From Lentzea sp033794685 (GTDB lineage: Bacteria > Actinomycetota > Actinomycetes > Mycobacteriales > Pseudonocardiaceae): a stretch of 64,000 bases of DNA. Positions 6,094 to 14,748 of the stretch are shown here, one piece after another (the stretch's first letter is position 1; every line of letters begins with the position of its first letter). A program made the translations under genes and the position numbers. The stretch lies in NCBI GenBank assembly GCA_033794685.1, contig JARAYZ010000002.1; one strand, written 5' to 3'. Below the pieces are notes generated by a model, which saw nothing but the letters and a program-made list of their open reading frames with translations, was not told where the DNA came from and did not search any database.

Positions 6094-8714
6094 ATCCGGG
6101 CCAGCAGGGTCGTGACCTGCGTGTCGCGGCCCTGCTCCCGGTACAGCTCCAGAGCCCGGCCCCACCGCTCCCGCGCGAGCTCGTCCTCACCCGCGGCCGC
6201 GTGCACGTCACCGAGGTGCTCCATCACGACGGCCTCCTCCGCGGAGTTGTCCAGTTCCCGGTACAGCGTCAGCGCTTCGCCGTAGTGCGCGACGGCGTCG
6301 GCGTGCCGGCCGTCGTGCTGGGCGATGTGCGCGAGGCTGTCGAGCGTGGCCGCGCATCCCTCGGCGTGGCCGAGTCTTCTGTTGAGCACCATGGCTTCCT
6401 CGCAGTACGTCCGAGCCTCGGCGTAGCGGCCCAGGCACGCGTACCGCCAGCCGACCTCGTTGAGCGACTCGGCCTCGCGGATCTCCGTTCCGGCGGCGCG
6501 GAACTTCTCCAGGCCGGCGAGCGAGTGCTCCAGCGCCTTCTCCAGGTCGCCCTCGAACTCCGCCGCCCACGCGATCGCCCGGTGTGCGCCGCCGTGCGAC
6601 TCGTGGTCGCCGGCGCCCTCGCACAACTCCAGGCTGAGCTCGAAGTGCTTGTGCCCCAACGGTGACTGGCCCAGCTCGATGTAGTTGGCGCCGAGGCACC
6701 GGTGCGCGGTCGACTGCATGAGCGGGTCGCCGAGTGCCTCCGCGGCCCGCAGCGCGATCTGCCAGACGTCGACGTCGTCGGACGTGCGTCCGCGCCGGAG
6801 GTGGTAGTTGTTCAGCGCGCGGCCGATCAGCCACGCGACGCCGTAACCGTTGCGCTCCAAGGTTTGCCGCTGTTCGACCATCAGGCAGGCGTGCTCGGCG
6901 TCGAACCAGGCCATGGCCGCCGCGTTGGTCTCGAACGCGAGCGCGTGGCGGCTTTCGTGGTCCGGCAACACCTTGTGCGGTTCCAGCGCGAGCGCGGCGG
7001 CGCGGGCCGTGGCGGCGTAGAAGTCGGCCAGCCGGGAACCCGGGTCGGCGGGCAGGTCCGCCGCGTAGAGGCCGACCAGGTCGTGCGTCCGGTACCGGCC
7101 GGGCACGTGCTGCTGGACCAGGTGCGCGTTCTCCAGTTCCCGCAACACCATCCGGGTGCGCGGCGCGGGCCGGTCGAGCAGGGCCGCCGCCGCGGCGAGG
7201 CTCACGTCCGCCGTGCTGATGGTGCCGAGCAGGCCGAACGCGCGGGCCGCCTCGTCCGAGAGCGCCGCGACGGACCAGGAGAACACCGCCCGCAGGTTCG
7301 TGCCGATCTCCCCCGCGTCCAGTGCGTCGAGGGGTTGGTCGCGCAACTCCCCGGCGAACGCGGCCAGTGGGAAGTCCGGTTCCATCGCGGCACGGGCGGC
7401 GACGATCGACAACGCCAGCGGCAGCCCGCCGCACCAGGTCACCAGGTCCGCGACCACCCCGGGTTCGGCCGCCACGCGCTCCGGCCCCAGCCTCGCCACC
7501 AGGAAATCGCGCGCGTCGGCGGGGTGCAGCACGTCCAGTGACACGGACCGCGCGCCGTGCGCGGCCACCAGTCCCGCGAGCTTGAGGCGGCTCGTGACCA
7601 GCACCGTCGCGTCGGGACCCGGCAGCAGCGGCACGACCTGCTCGGTGGAGCGGGCGTTGTCGAGCACGACCAGCAGGCGCCGCCCCGCGACCACGTCGCG
7701 GTAGCGCGCGGCCCGTGCGTCGAGGCCCGCCGGGATCGTCTCCTCCCCCAGCGCCTCCAGGAACTCGCGCAGCACGGTCTCGGGTGGCGTCGGCTCGGCG
7801 GAGGGGTCGAACCCGCGCAGGTTCACGTAGAGCTGGCCGCCGGGAAACTCGGCGACGTGCCGGTGCGCCCAGTGCAGCGCCAGGGCGGTCTTGCCGATGC
7901 CGCCCGTCCCGCCGATCGCGGTGATCACGACGGTGCCGGACTCGTCCAGCGCGGCCAGTTCGCCGGTGCGGCCGGTGAACCACGGGTGTGGCGCGGGCAG
8001 TTGGCGAGGGCCCGTGGCGCGTTCCTCCACGCTGCCGGCGAGGATGCGCTGGTACACGTCCTGCAGCGGCCTGCTCGGGTCCGCACCGAGCTCGTCGGCG
8101 AGGCGGCGGCGCACGATCTCGTAGTGCCGCAACGCCTCCGCGTCGTTGCCCGAGCGGTGCAGGGCCAGCATCAGTTGCGCGGCAAGGCGTTCTTCGTGCG
8201 GAAGTTCGTCGGCGCGCTGCCTCAACGTGGGCAGCAGCGCGGCGTGCCGGCCGTCCGCGAGCGCCACGTCGTTGCGGTCGAGTTCGGCGGCGGCGCGTTC
8301 GGCGTGCAGGCTTTCGCGCTGGGCGTCGAACCAAGGCGACTCGAGTCCGTCCAGCGCCTGCCCGCGCCACAGGCCGAGCGCGGAATCGAATTCGCGATCA
8401 CGCACCAATGCCCGGAAACGGAACAGATCCACCTGTGATGGATCTACCGTGAGGCGATATCCGGCGGGTGAGCGCTCGATGTCCAGCTCGAGCAGCTTGC
8501 GGAGTTTGGACACGTAGCCGTAGAGCGTCTCGCGCGCCCGCAAAGGCGCTCTCTCACCCCAGACGCGGTCGAGCAACCGGTCGACCGGAACGGGCCCTCC
8601 CTCCTCCAGCAGCAGCGCCACCAGCACAGATCGCTGGCGGGCGTGGCCGATCTCGACCACCTCGCCCCGGTCGCGCACCTCGACGGCGCCGAGCAGCCCG
8701 AACTCCAAGATCAC
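6090..8714 (-). CDS. SARP/AfsR-family transcriptional regulator with NB-ARC and TPR domains
   Basis: 874 residues. The N-terminus carries an OmpR-like winged helix (about 1-95) followed by a bacterial transcriptional activation domain (about 100-225, with HEERLAAQLMLALHRSG). A P-loop GGTGGIGKTALALHW near residue 267 starts an NB-ARC ATPase, and residues about 640-860 are tetratricopeptide repeats. This is the AfsR / multi-domain SARP architecture, activators of secondary metabolism or development whose ATPase gates DNA binding. No biosynthetic cluster lies beside it here. Neighbours are the convergent MFS pump and the divergent small secreted protein (8839), either of which may be a target; that is inference. 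Confidence 0.92.
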   Translation of the reverse strand: MILEFGLLGAVEVRDRGEVVEIGHARQRSVLVALLLEEGGPVPVDRLLDRVWGERAPLRARETLYGYVSKLRKLLELDIERSPAGYRLTVDPSQVDLFRFRALVRDREFDSALGLWRGQALDGLESPWFDAQRESLHAERAAAELDRNDVALADGRHAALLPTLRQRADELPHEERLAAQLMLALHRSGNDAEALRHYEIVRRRLADELGADPSRPLQDVYQRILAGSVEERATGPRQLPAPHPWFTGRTGELAALDESGTVVITAIGGTGGIGKTALALHWAHRHVAEFPGGQLYVNLRGFDPSAEPTPPETVLREFLEALGEETIPAGLDARAARYRDVVAGRRLLVVLDNARSTEQVVPLLPGPDATVLVTSRLKLAGLVAAHGARSVSLDVLHPADARDFLVARLGPERVAAEPGVVADLVTWCGGLPLALSIVAARAAMEPDFPLAAFAGELRDQPLDALDAGEIGTNLRAVFSWSVAALSDEAARAFGLLGTISTADVSLAAAAALLDRPAPRTRMVLRELENAHLVQQHVPGRYRTHDLVGLYAADLPADPGSRLADFYAATARAAALALEPHKVLPDHESRHALAFETNAAAMAWFDAEHACLMVEQRQTLERNGYGVAWLIGRALNNYHLRRGRTSDDVDVWQIALRAAEALGDPLMQSTAHRCLGANYIELGQSPLGHKHFELSLELCEGAGDHESHGGAHRAIAWAAEFEGDLEKALEHSLAGLEKFRAAGTEIREAESLNEVGWRYACLGRYAEARTYCEEAMVLNRRLGHAEGCAATLDSLAHIAQHDGRHADAVAHYGEALTLYRELDNSAEEAVVMEHLGDVHAAAGEDELARERWGRALELYREQGRDTQVTTLLARI

Positions 8715-8776
8715 CCCTCAGCCAGTGGATTCAAGGTTCATCCTAGGTTCGTCCTTGATCAAAGGGGCAACGTCGT

Positions 8777-8804
8777 TCCCAGCGGGCCGCACGGCTCGCT
8801 GGGA
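8777..8804. promoter_or_regulatory. Inverted repeat in the SARP / secreted-protein intergenic region
   Basis: Arms TCCCAGCG (8777-8784) and CGCTGGGA (8797-8804) are perfect complements separated by 12 bp. The repeat lies 35 bp upstream of the GTG start at 8839 and 63 bp upstream of the SARP start, so it could be an operator or a leader hairpin for the secreted protein. No binding partner can be named. Confidence 0.35.
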
Positions 8805-8838
8805 CATCTCCCGAAATAGAAAGATCGAGGGGTATTTC

Positions 8839-9210
8839 GTGAAGTCTCGTAATCTCGTTCTGGCCGCCGCGGGTCTGGGGCTCGCGCTCACCGGGATCGC
8901 TCCGGTGACGGCCAGTGCGGAGACCTCCGGCGACGTGTCCGTGCAGGCGGTGCACCGCAAGTCGGCGGCGTGCTCGTCGCCGAGCGGTCAGAAGATCAAC
9001 ATCTCCTGGGGCGACGGCAGCGTCACCACGACGGTCTACTACAACAACCACTGCAACCAGGCTCGCGCGATCGAGCTGGAGTTCGTGCGCGAGAGCGGCG
9101 AGCGCTTCAACAAGTGCTTCGTGGCTCCCGCGCGGAAGCAGAACAACAAGGAGATCGGCTACGGCAACCCGAACAAGGTGTCGATCCTGAACCGCGCCAG
9201 CTGCCCGTGA
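8839..9210 (+). CDS. Small secreted protein with four cysteines
   Basis: 123 residues. The GTG start at 8839 is preceded by GAGGGG (8827-8832); a longer open frame upstream is disregarded because the signal peptide begins here. Residues 1-27 form a Sec signal (KSR, then a hydrophobic Ala/Leu core, cleavage after ASA). The mature 96 residues hold exactly four cysteines (45, 72, 93, 122), consistent with two disulfides, and the strand-like segments KINISWGDGSVTTTVYYNN and AIELEFV suggest a small beta protein. I do not recognise the family. It is followed by a strong terminator hairpin and is divergent from the SARP regulator. Confidence 0.75.
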   Translation: MKSRNLVLAAAGLGLALTGIAPVTASAETSGDVSVQAVHRKSAACSSPSGQKINISWGDGSVTTTVYYNNHCNQARAIELEFVRESGERFNKCFVAPARKQNNKEIGYGNPNKVSILNRASCP

Positions 9211-9231
9211 ACGGGTAGCGGCCGATGACCC

Positions 9232-9279
9232 GGAGGGCCCCGAACCACCGTTCCGGCAGCCCAGCCACTGGGGCCCTCC
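9232..9279 (+). terminator. Hairpin terminator after the small secreted protein gene
   Basis: GGAGGGCCCC (9232-9241) pairs perfectly with GGGGCCCTCC (9270-9279) across a 28-base loop, 21 bp after the stop codon. There is no T-tract, as is common in actinomycetes. Confidence 0.6.
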
Positions 9280-9351
9280 ACCATCGGCGCAGCGAAAGAT
9301 CACCCGAGCGGACCAGGGCGAACACGTTCCTCCACATGCGACCCTGAAGTC

Positions 9352-10485
9352 GTGAGCACCACCCGAATCGGGTCGTTCAACGTGGAGAACATGTTCGAGC
9401 GCCCCAAGGTCATGGGCCGCAACGCCACCAAGCACGCGGCCCCGATCCTGGCCGCCCACGCCCGTTTCAACGAACTCATCGCCGCCGAGACGTACACGCC
9501 GGAAGTCAAGGAAGAGCTCAAGGAACACCTGACGACGCTGGAGTTGCTCAGGAGCGACCGGAGCAAGTACGCGATCCTGCGGCGCATCCGCGGCCGGTTC
9601 CTCGCGCGCCACCGCACCGGCGAAACCTCGGTCGTGGCAAGCGGTCGCGAGTCCTGGGTCGGCTGGGTGGAGCTCACCACCGAACCCATCAGCGAGCTCG
9701 CCACCCGCCACACCGCACAGGTGATGCGCGACGTCGGCGCCCACGTCCTCGGCGTGGTCGAGGCCGAGTCGCGCGAACTGCTGCACATGTTCTCCGCCTC
9801 GATGCTCAAGCACGTCGGCTGGACCCCGTACGAGGAGGTCCACCTCATCGACGGCAACGACGAACGCGGCATCAACGTCGGACTGCTGACGCGGGACGAC
9901 CACCAGGTCATCACGATCCGCACGCACGTGTACGCGAAGGACAGCTCGGGTGTCGTGTTCTCCCGCGACTGCGCCGAGTACCACGTCCGCACCCCCGCCG
10001 GCCCCGAGGTGGTCGTGCTCGTGAACCACCTGAAGTCCAAGGGGTACGGCTCCCCCGGCGACCCGATCGGCGCCCGCCGCCGGTTCCGCCAGGCGGTCCG
10101 CATCGCCCGCATCGTGAACCGGCTGCGCGACGAGGGCCACGAGCACATCGCCGTCGTCGGCGACCTCAACGACACCGCGGACAGCGAGTGCCTCCGCCCG
10201 CTCTTCCAGCGCACCGGCCTGCGGGACATCAGCGAGCACGAGAACTTCGACTGGGACCACCGGCTCGGCACCTATCGCGGTGTCAACGAGAAGGGCAAGA
10301 TCGACTACGTCCTGCTCACCCCCGAACTGTTCGCGAAGGCGACGGGCGGCGGCGTCTTCCGCAAGGGCGTGTGGCGCGGCCCGCGGACGAAGAACCGTTG
10401 GGACGTCTACGAAACGATGACGAACGAGGTGCACGCGGCCAGCGACCACGCCGCGATCTACGCCGACATCGACTGGTCTCTTTAA
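9352..10485 (+). CDS. Endonuclease/exonuclease/phosphatase (EEP) family hydrolase
   Basis: 377 residues from a GTG start. The EEP fold is marked by the opening strand IGSFNVENMF (metal-binding Asn), GVVEAES, LVNHLKSK, the VVGDLND metal/catalytic motif, and a terminal SDHAAIYADI with the active-site Asp-His. Family members hydrolyse phosphodiesters or phosphomonoesters (nucleases, sphingomyelinases, inositol phosphatases). A lysine/arginine-rich insertion of about 70 residues after the first strand (residues about 20-100) is unusual. No signal peptide is visible, so it is presumably cytoplasmic. Its TAA stop overlaps the stop of the convergent DUF1905 gene. The substrate cannot be stated. Confidence 0.85.
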   Translation: MSTTRIGSFNVENMFERPKVMGRNATKHAAPILAAHARFNELIAAETYTPEVKEELKEHLTTLELLRSDRSKYAILRRIRGRFLARHRTGETSVVASGRESWVGWVELTTEPISELATRHTAQVMRDVGAHVLGVVEAESRELLHMFSASMLKHVGWTPYEEVHLIDGNDERGINVGLLTRDDHQVITIRTHVYAKDSSGVVFSRDCAEYHVRTPAGPEVVVLVNHLKSKGYGSPGDPIGARRRFRQAVRIARIVNRLRDEGHEHIAVVGDLNDTADSECLRPLFQRTGLRDISEHENFDWDHRLGTYRGVNEKGKIDYVLLTPELFAKATGGGVFRKGVWRGPRTKNRWDVYETMTNEVHAASDHAAIYADIDWSL

Positions 10486-10772
10486 ATCAGCTCGACCGTC
10501 ACCTCGATGACATCGCCCGGCCCGACGTCGTTCTTCTTGCGCACGGCGGCTTTGACGGGCAGCACGTAACAACCGGACTGCTTGTCCGGGAACACCGACG
10601 TCGACCACGTGCTGGCCCCGACTCCCGCGCGAACCTTGACCGCGCCGAAGCCGCGACCGGGCGTGGCGACGTCGCGGATCTGGTCCGAGACGTCCTCGGG
10701 CAGCGTCACGAAGGTCCAGGTCTCGGTGCGGCGGGCGTCCCAGATCCAGAGTTCCGCGTCGAAGACGAACAT
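10482..10772 (-). CDS. DUF1905 domain protein
   Basis: 96 residues from ATG 10772. The whole protein fits DUF1905: the N-terminal strand LWIWDARRTETWTFVTLP, the middle GFGAVKVRAGVGASTWSTSVFP, and a PVKAAVRKKNDVGPGD tail. These are small beta-barrel proteins of unknown function, sometimes fused to YdeI-like domains. The frame stays open far upstream, but that part has no similarity to the family and overlaps the next gene, so the short start is preferred. The 3' end overlaps the convergent EEP gene by 4 bp. Confidence 0.85.
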   Translation of the reverse strand: MFVFDAELWIWDARRTETWTFVTLPEDVSDQIRDVATPGRGFGAVKVRAGVGASTWSTSVFPDKQSGCYVLPVKAAVRKKNDVGPGDVIEVTVELI

Positions 10773-10797
10773 CACGCCATTCTCACAGCAGGGGGAT

Positions 10798-11334
10798 TCA
10801 GAGGGGCGCGCTGACGTGGAACTCCTCGTCGAACCGCGCCGCCAGTGCCTCGCCCAGTTCGTGCGGAGCCCAGTCCCGGACCAGGCCGAGGAACCCGACG
10901 AGGTCCTGCCGCACCCCTTCCAGGAGCACCGGCAGCTCCCCCAGTGGGAACTCGCACGCGGGTTCGTCACGGCGTTCCTCGTCCCGCCACACCCTCACCA
11001 CGCCGTCCACGATCTCCAGCCCGGGGGTCGGCGAGTGCCCGAGCCACAGCACGTGGCCGTCGAGCAGCGTCGTCCAGTCGCGCCAGCACTCCAGCCCGAA
11101 GCAGCAGCCGGGCGGGACCTCGACGCCTGCAGCAGCGTCCCGCACGAGCACCCCGCCGGCCATGATGAGGCACTCCTGCTCCAGCATCCCGGCGTACGGC
11201 TCGGGAGCGTCCTCGTCGCGGTTGTACTCGTCGATGGCCGCGAGCGCCGCGTCGAATTTCTCCCGGCTCATCCGCCCGGACAACTCCACGACGTCACTAC
11301 CGGTCACCTCAACAGCAGCTCGAAACTCGATCAC
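10798..11334 (-). CDS. Hypothetical protein next to a TetR operator
   Basis: 178 residues from the GTG at 11334 (an ATG at 11367 is possible but lies within the operator). I do not recognise the family. It is acidic and soluble, with an N-terminal strand (VIEFRAAVEVTG), a GVLVRDAAAGVEVPPGCCFGLECW centre containing three cysteines, and a helical C-terminus ending EEFHVSAPL. It looks like a small globular alpha/beta protein without signal or membrane segments. It is divergent from TetR (11420), and the two share the double palindrome at 11359-11398, so it may be a second target of that repressor. Confidence 0.65.
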   Translation of the reverse strand: MIEFRAAVEVTGSDVVELSGRMSREKFDAALAAIDEYNRDEDAPEPYAGMLEQECLIMAGGVLVRDAAAGVEVPPGCCFGLECWRDWTTLLDGHVLWLGHSPTPGLEIVDGVVRVWRDEERRDEPACEFPLGELPVLLEGVRQDLVGFLGLVRDWAPHELGEALAARFDEEFHVSAPL

Positions 11335-11358
11335 TCCCCCATTGTGGTGACGAACGCC

Positions 11359-11398
11359 ACCGACCATTTCGGTCGGTAAACCTACCGAATCGGTCGGT
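11359..11398. promoter_or_regulatory. Two tandem TetR-type operators between a hypothetical gene and tetR-mmpL
   Basis: Site 1 (11359-11377) is ACCGACC, 5 bp, GGTCGGT, a perfect 7-5-7 palindrome. Site 2 (11380-11398) is ACCTACC, 5 bp, GGTCGGT, with one mismatch. The sites start 21 bp apart, two helical turns, so two dimers would bind the same DNA face. They end 22 bp before the tetR ATG, the classic position for autorepression. Confidence 0.8.
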
Positions 11399-11419
11399 GA
11401 ACGCCGTAAAGTCGGCTGC

Positions 11420-11971
11420 ATGCCACGACAGCCCAGGACCGGGGTCGACGAGAAGATCCTCGACTCCGCCGCCGCGCTCTTCGCGCGGCACGGCTTCGAG
11501 CAGACCTCGTTGAAGTCGCTCGCGGACGCTGTCGGCCTGTCCAAGGCCGGTCTGCTGCACCACTTCCCGAGCAAGGACGCTCTCTTCGAAGCGGCGTGGG
11601 AACAGAGCCATGTCATCACCCGGCACGTTCTCGACCTGGTGAAAGACATGCCGGCCGGACCGGCGCGCGACCGCCGGGCGCTGGAACTGCTGACCGACCA
11701 CGCGCTCGACCGGCCGGGCATGGTCGCCCTGCTCTTCCGGACGATGACGGCGCCGGGTGAGGACCCGCAGCAGGCGCAGGACGAGCTGCTCCTCAACGAG
11801 ATGTTCGTCATCGACCCAGTCCTCGAAATGTCCCGCGCGATCCGGATCGTCGGCGCGCTGAGCGCCATGGCCGTGCTCACCCTTCTGGCCAACCAGCAGG
11901 GTGACAAGACGACGTGGCGCCCCTTGATCCTCGCTACCTGCTACGACGCACTCGGGCACCAGGAGGCCTGA
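11420..11971 (+). CDS. TetR-family transcriptional repressor
   Basis: 183 residues. The N-terminal HTH is clear: ILDSAAALFARHGFEQTSLKSLADAVGLSKAGLLHHFPSKDALF (residues about 13-55). The remaining helices form the ligand-binding and dimer domain. The stop lies 5 bp before the ATG of the MmpL transporter and AGGAGG overlaps the 3' end, so the pair is translationally coupled. Together with the tandem operators upstream, this indicates an autoregulated repressor controlling its own efflux pump. The ligand is unknown. Confidence 0.92.
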   Translation: MPRQPRTGVDEKILDSAAALFARHGFEQTSLKSLADAVGLSKAGLLHHFPSKDALFEAAWEQSHVITRHVLDLVKDMPAGPARDRRALELLTDHALDRPGMVALLFRTMTAPGEDPQQAQDELLLNEMFVIDPVLEMSRAIRIVGALSAMAVLTLLANQQGDKTTWRPLILATCYDALGHQEA

Positions 11972-11976
11972 CCATC

Positions 11977-14133
11977 ATGGCGAAACTGCTCTACAGACTG
12001 GGAATGGGCACCTACCGGCGCCGTCTTCCCGTCGTCCTGATCTGGCTCCTCGTGCTGATCGGCGCCGGTGCCGGCGCGTTCACGCTCGGCGGTGAGACGT
12101 CGAACTCGATGTCCATCCCCGGGCAGGAGTCGACGACCGCGCTCGAGCGCATCCAGAAGACGTTCGGCTCCGGTGAGACCGCGACCGCCAAGGTCGTCCT
12201 GCAGGCTCCGGACGGCCAGAAGCTGCCGCAGCACATCAAGACGATCACCGAGCTCGTGGCCGACGAGTCCGCGCTGAAGGGCGTGCGGTCGGCGACGAAC
12301 CCGCTCGACCCGGCGGCGCCGAGCGTCAACCGCGACGTCAACGTCGGCTACAGCACGGTCACCTACGACGTGAAGCCCGGTGAGGTCACCGCCGAGCAGC
12401 GCGCCGAGCTGACCAAGGCCGTCGACAAGGCCCGCGCGGCCGGACTGACCGTCGAGGTCAGCGGTACCGCGATGCAGGAGGTCCCGCACATCGGCGGCGC
12501 CACCGAGGCCATCGGTGTCGTGCTGGCGCTGGTCGTGCTCGCGCTGACCTACGGCTCGCTCGTGACGGCGGGCATGAACCTGCTCACCGCCGCCATCGGT
12601 GTCGGCATCGGCGCGCTCGGCATCACGATCGCCACCGGCTTCATGGACCTGCAGTCGACCACGCCGATCCTCGCCTCGATGCTGGGTCTGGCGGTGGGCA
12701 TCGACTACGCGTTGTTCATCATCAACCGCTACCGCCAGGAACTGCGCCGAGGTTCGGACGTCGGCCACGCCGTCGCGACCGCCGTCGGCACCGCGGGTTC
12801 CGCGGTCGTCACCGCCGGTCTGACCGTGGTGATCGCGCTGGTGGGCCTCGCGATCGCGGGCATCCCGTTCCTCACGCAGATGGGTGTCTCGGCCGCCGCC
12901 ACGATCGTCGTCGCGGTCCTGATCGCCATCACGCTGGTGCCCGCGGTGCTGAGCATGCTCGGCCGCCGCGTGCTGACCCGCAAGGAACGCGCCGCGAAGG
13001 CCTCCGAGCCCAAGGACCGCGGCGTCATCAGCGGCTGGATCGGTGCGATCACCCGCAACCGCGTCGTCGCGCTGCTGTTCTCGGTCGTCGCGCTCGGCAT
13101 CGTCGCGATCCCGGTGGCGTCCATGGACACCACGCTCATCCAGAAGCCGCCGGCCAACTCGACGCAGGAGCGCGCCGACCAGATCCTCGCCAAGGGCTTC
13201 GGCGAGGGCTTCAACGGCCCGATCATCGTCCTGTTCGAGGGCGACGGCGCCGCCGCGATCGCCAAGGACGCGTCCGAGCCGATCACGAAGCTGTCCGACG
13301 TCGCCCTGGTGACGCCGGCCCAGCCCAGCCAGGACGGCAAGTCCGCGCTGGTCACCGTCATCCCGAAGTCCGGCCCGGACACCGTGGAGACCGAGAAGCT
13401 CGTCGCCGACCTGCGCGCCGAACTGTCCGGTGTGGAGGGTGGCAGGGCGTACGTCACCGGTGCCACCGCGGTGAGCGTCGACGTGGCCACGTCCCTGGAC
13501 AAGGCCCTGCCGATCTACCTCGCGGTCGTCGTCGGCCTCGCGCTCGTACTGCTGGTCCTGGTGTTCCGCTCGCTGCTCGTGCCGCTGGTCGGTGTGCTCG
13601 GCTTCCTGCTGACCATCGGCGCGTCGCTCGGCGCCACCGTCGCGGTGTTCCAGTGGGGCTGGCTGTCGGGCGCGGTCAACCTGGAGAGCACCGGCCCGCT
13701 GATCAGCCTCACGCCGATCCTGGTGATCGGCATCCTGTTCGGCCTCGCCATGGACTACCAGATCTTCCTGGTGTCCCGCATGCACGAGGCGCACCACCGC
13801 GGCGCCAAGCCGATCGAGGCCATCACCACGGGCTTCCGCCAGGCGGCCCCGGTCGTCGTGGCCGCCGCGCTGATCATGTTCTCGGTGTTCGCGGGCTTCG
13901 TCCCGGCGGGCGAGGCGACCGTGAAGTCGATCGCCTTCGCCCTCGCGGTCGGCATCTTCGTGGACGCGTTCGTGGTCCGCATGGTGCTCGTGCCCGCGGC
14001 GCTCGCCCTGCTCGGTGAGCGCGCCTGGTGGCTGCCGAAGTTCCTGCGCTGGCTGCCGGAGCTCGACGTCGAGGGCACCGCGCTCGACGAGCTGGAGAAC
14101 AAGAAGGACGAGAAGGAGACGGTCTCGGTCTGA
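11977..14133 (+). CDS. MMPL/RND-family transporter
   Basis: 718 residues from ATG 11977, preceded by AGGAGG at 11961-11966. It has the duplicated MmpL plan: TM1, a periplasmic loop (about 40-170), TM2-6, a linker, TM7, a second loop, and TM8-12. The proton-relay Asp-Tyr pairs are visible in GIDYALFIINRYR (about residue 242) and AMDYQIFLVSRMHE (about residue 592). MmpL proteins export lipids, siderophores or drugs using the proton gradient. It is second in the tetR operon, and the strong hairpin 10 bp after the stop probably ends the transcript. No lipid-biosynthesis genes are adjacent, so drug or fatty-compound efflux is the best guess. Confidence 0.92.
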   Translation: MAKLLYRLGMGTYRRRLPVVLIWLLVLIGAGAGAFTLGGETSNSMSIPGQESTTALERIQKTFGSGETATAKVVLQAPDGQKLPQHIKTITELVADESALKGVRSATNPLDPAAPSVNRDVNVGYSTVTYDVKPGEVTAEQRAELTKAVDKARAAGLTVEVSGTAMQEVPHIGGATEAIGVVLALVVLALTYGSLVTAGMNLLTAAIGVGIGALGITIATGFMDLQSTTPILASMLGLAVGIDYALFIINRYRQELRRGSDVGHAVATAVGTAGSAVVTAGLTVVIALVGLAIAGIPFLTQMGVSAAATIVVAVLIAITLVPAVLSMLGRRVLTRKERAAKASEPKDRGVISGWIGAITRNRVVALLFSVVALGIVAIPVASMDTTLIQKPPANSTQERADQILAKGFGEGFNGPIIVLFEGDGAAAIAKDASEPITKLSDVALVTPAQPSQDGKSALVTVIPKSGPDTVETEKLVADLRAELSGVEGGRAYVTGATAVSVDVATSLDKALPIYLAVVVGLALVLLVLVFRSLLVPLVGVLGFLLTIGASLGATVAVFQWGWLSGAVNLESTGPLISLTPILVIGILFGLAMDYQIFLVSRMHEAHHRGAKPIEAITTGFRQAAPVVVAAALIMFSVFAGFVPAGEATVKSIAFALAVGIFVDAFVVRMVLVPAALALLGERAWWLPKFLRWLPELDVEGTALDELENKKDEKETVSV

Positions 14134-14143
14134 TTCCGCTCCC

Positions 14144-14186
14144 AGGTCCGTCATGCCCGTGGTCTGATCACGGGCATGACGGACCT
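14144..14186. terminator. Perfect 18-bp inverted repeat: MmpL terminator that contains the next start codon
   Basis: An 18-bp arm at 14144-14161 (AGGTCCGTCATGCCCGTG) is exactly complementary to 14169-14186, with a 7-base loop. It begins 10 bp after the mmpL stop, fitting a terminator, but the right arm includes the ATG (14176) of the next gene. It could instead fold in the mRNA and mask that start. Confidence 0.6.
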
Positions 14187-14748
14187 TCCTGCTCTCTGGG
14201 AGGCGTACTGCTCCCATTGGGACCACGGGCCTGCCGACGGCCGGGCGGTGCTCCCCCGCCTCGCCGAACTGCGTGAGCCGGAAGCGGTCGTGCTGGCCGC
14301 GGCCGTCGTCGCCAACGGTGGTGACGAGGTCCGCGCCGAGCACGCGCGGGACATCGCGACGCTGCTGGCCACGGCGAACGAGCTGCTGCCGGAGACGCGC
14401 GAGGACTACGAGTTCCTGCTGGAAGCCGTGCTGGTGCTCGAAGGCCTGCTGGACCGGACGCACGTCCTGGCCTCGGGCGTGGCCGACGAGGAGTACGAGG
14501 TCGAGTGCCCCGAGTGCGGCACGCCGATGTCGATCCTCACCGGCAAAGGCGTCAGCCGCACCGGCAACGCGACACGACCTCTGCGCCCAGCCGAGCTGGA
14601 CGGCGTCGGCCGCAAGGCGTACGAGACCGCCTCCGCGCACGGTCGGGACGACACAGCGAGGGTGTTCCGGTTCTTCTTCGGTCAGGCGACCTGTCCGGCG
14701 TGCGACGCCGGGCTCACGATCTCGGACGAGCTGCTGCCGGCGAGCTGA
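14176..14748 (+). CDS. Hypothetical protein with two CxxC zinc-knuckle motifs
   Basis: 190 residues. The first 100 residues are alpha-helical, with an ARM/HEAT-like pattern of leucines and short charged loops. Two cysteine knuckles, CPECG (111-114) and CPACD (174-177), could together bind one zinc, bracketing a segment GRKAYETASAHGRDDTARVFRFFFG. I do not recognise a named family. The ATG at 14176 lies in the right arm of a perfect hairpin; the next in-frame alternative is the GTG at 14248. The 3' end overlaps the convergent DUF6292 gene by 67 bp. Confidence 0.65.
   Translation: MTDLPALWEAYCSHWDHGPADGRAVLPRLAELREPEAVVLAAAVVANGGDEVRAEHARDIATLLATANELLPETREDYEFLLEAVLVLEGLLDRTHVLASGVADEEYEVECPECGTPMSILTGKGVSRTGNATRPLRPAELDGVGRKAYETASAHGRDDTARVFRFFFGQATCPACDAGLTISDELLPAS

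Noticed and set aside
4030..6165. A 711-codon open frame on the minus strand across the MFS gene
   Set aside because: Extremely histidine/arginine/aspartate-rich mirror of a membrane protein gene; no start signal and no known fold.
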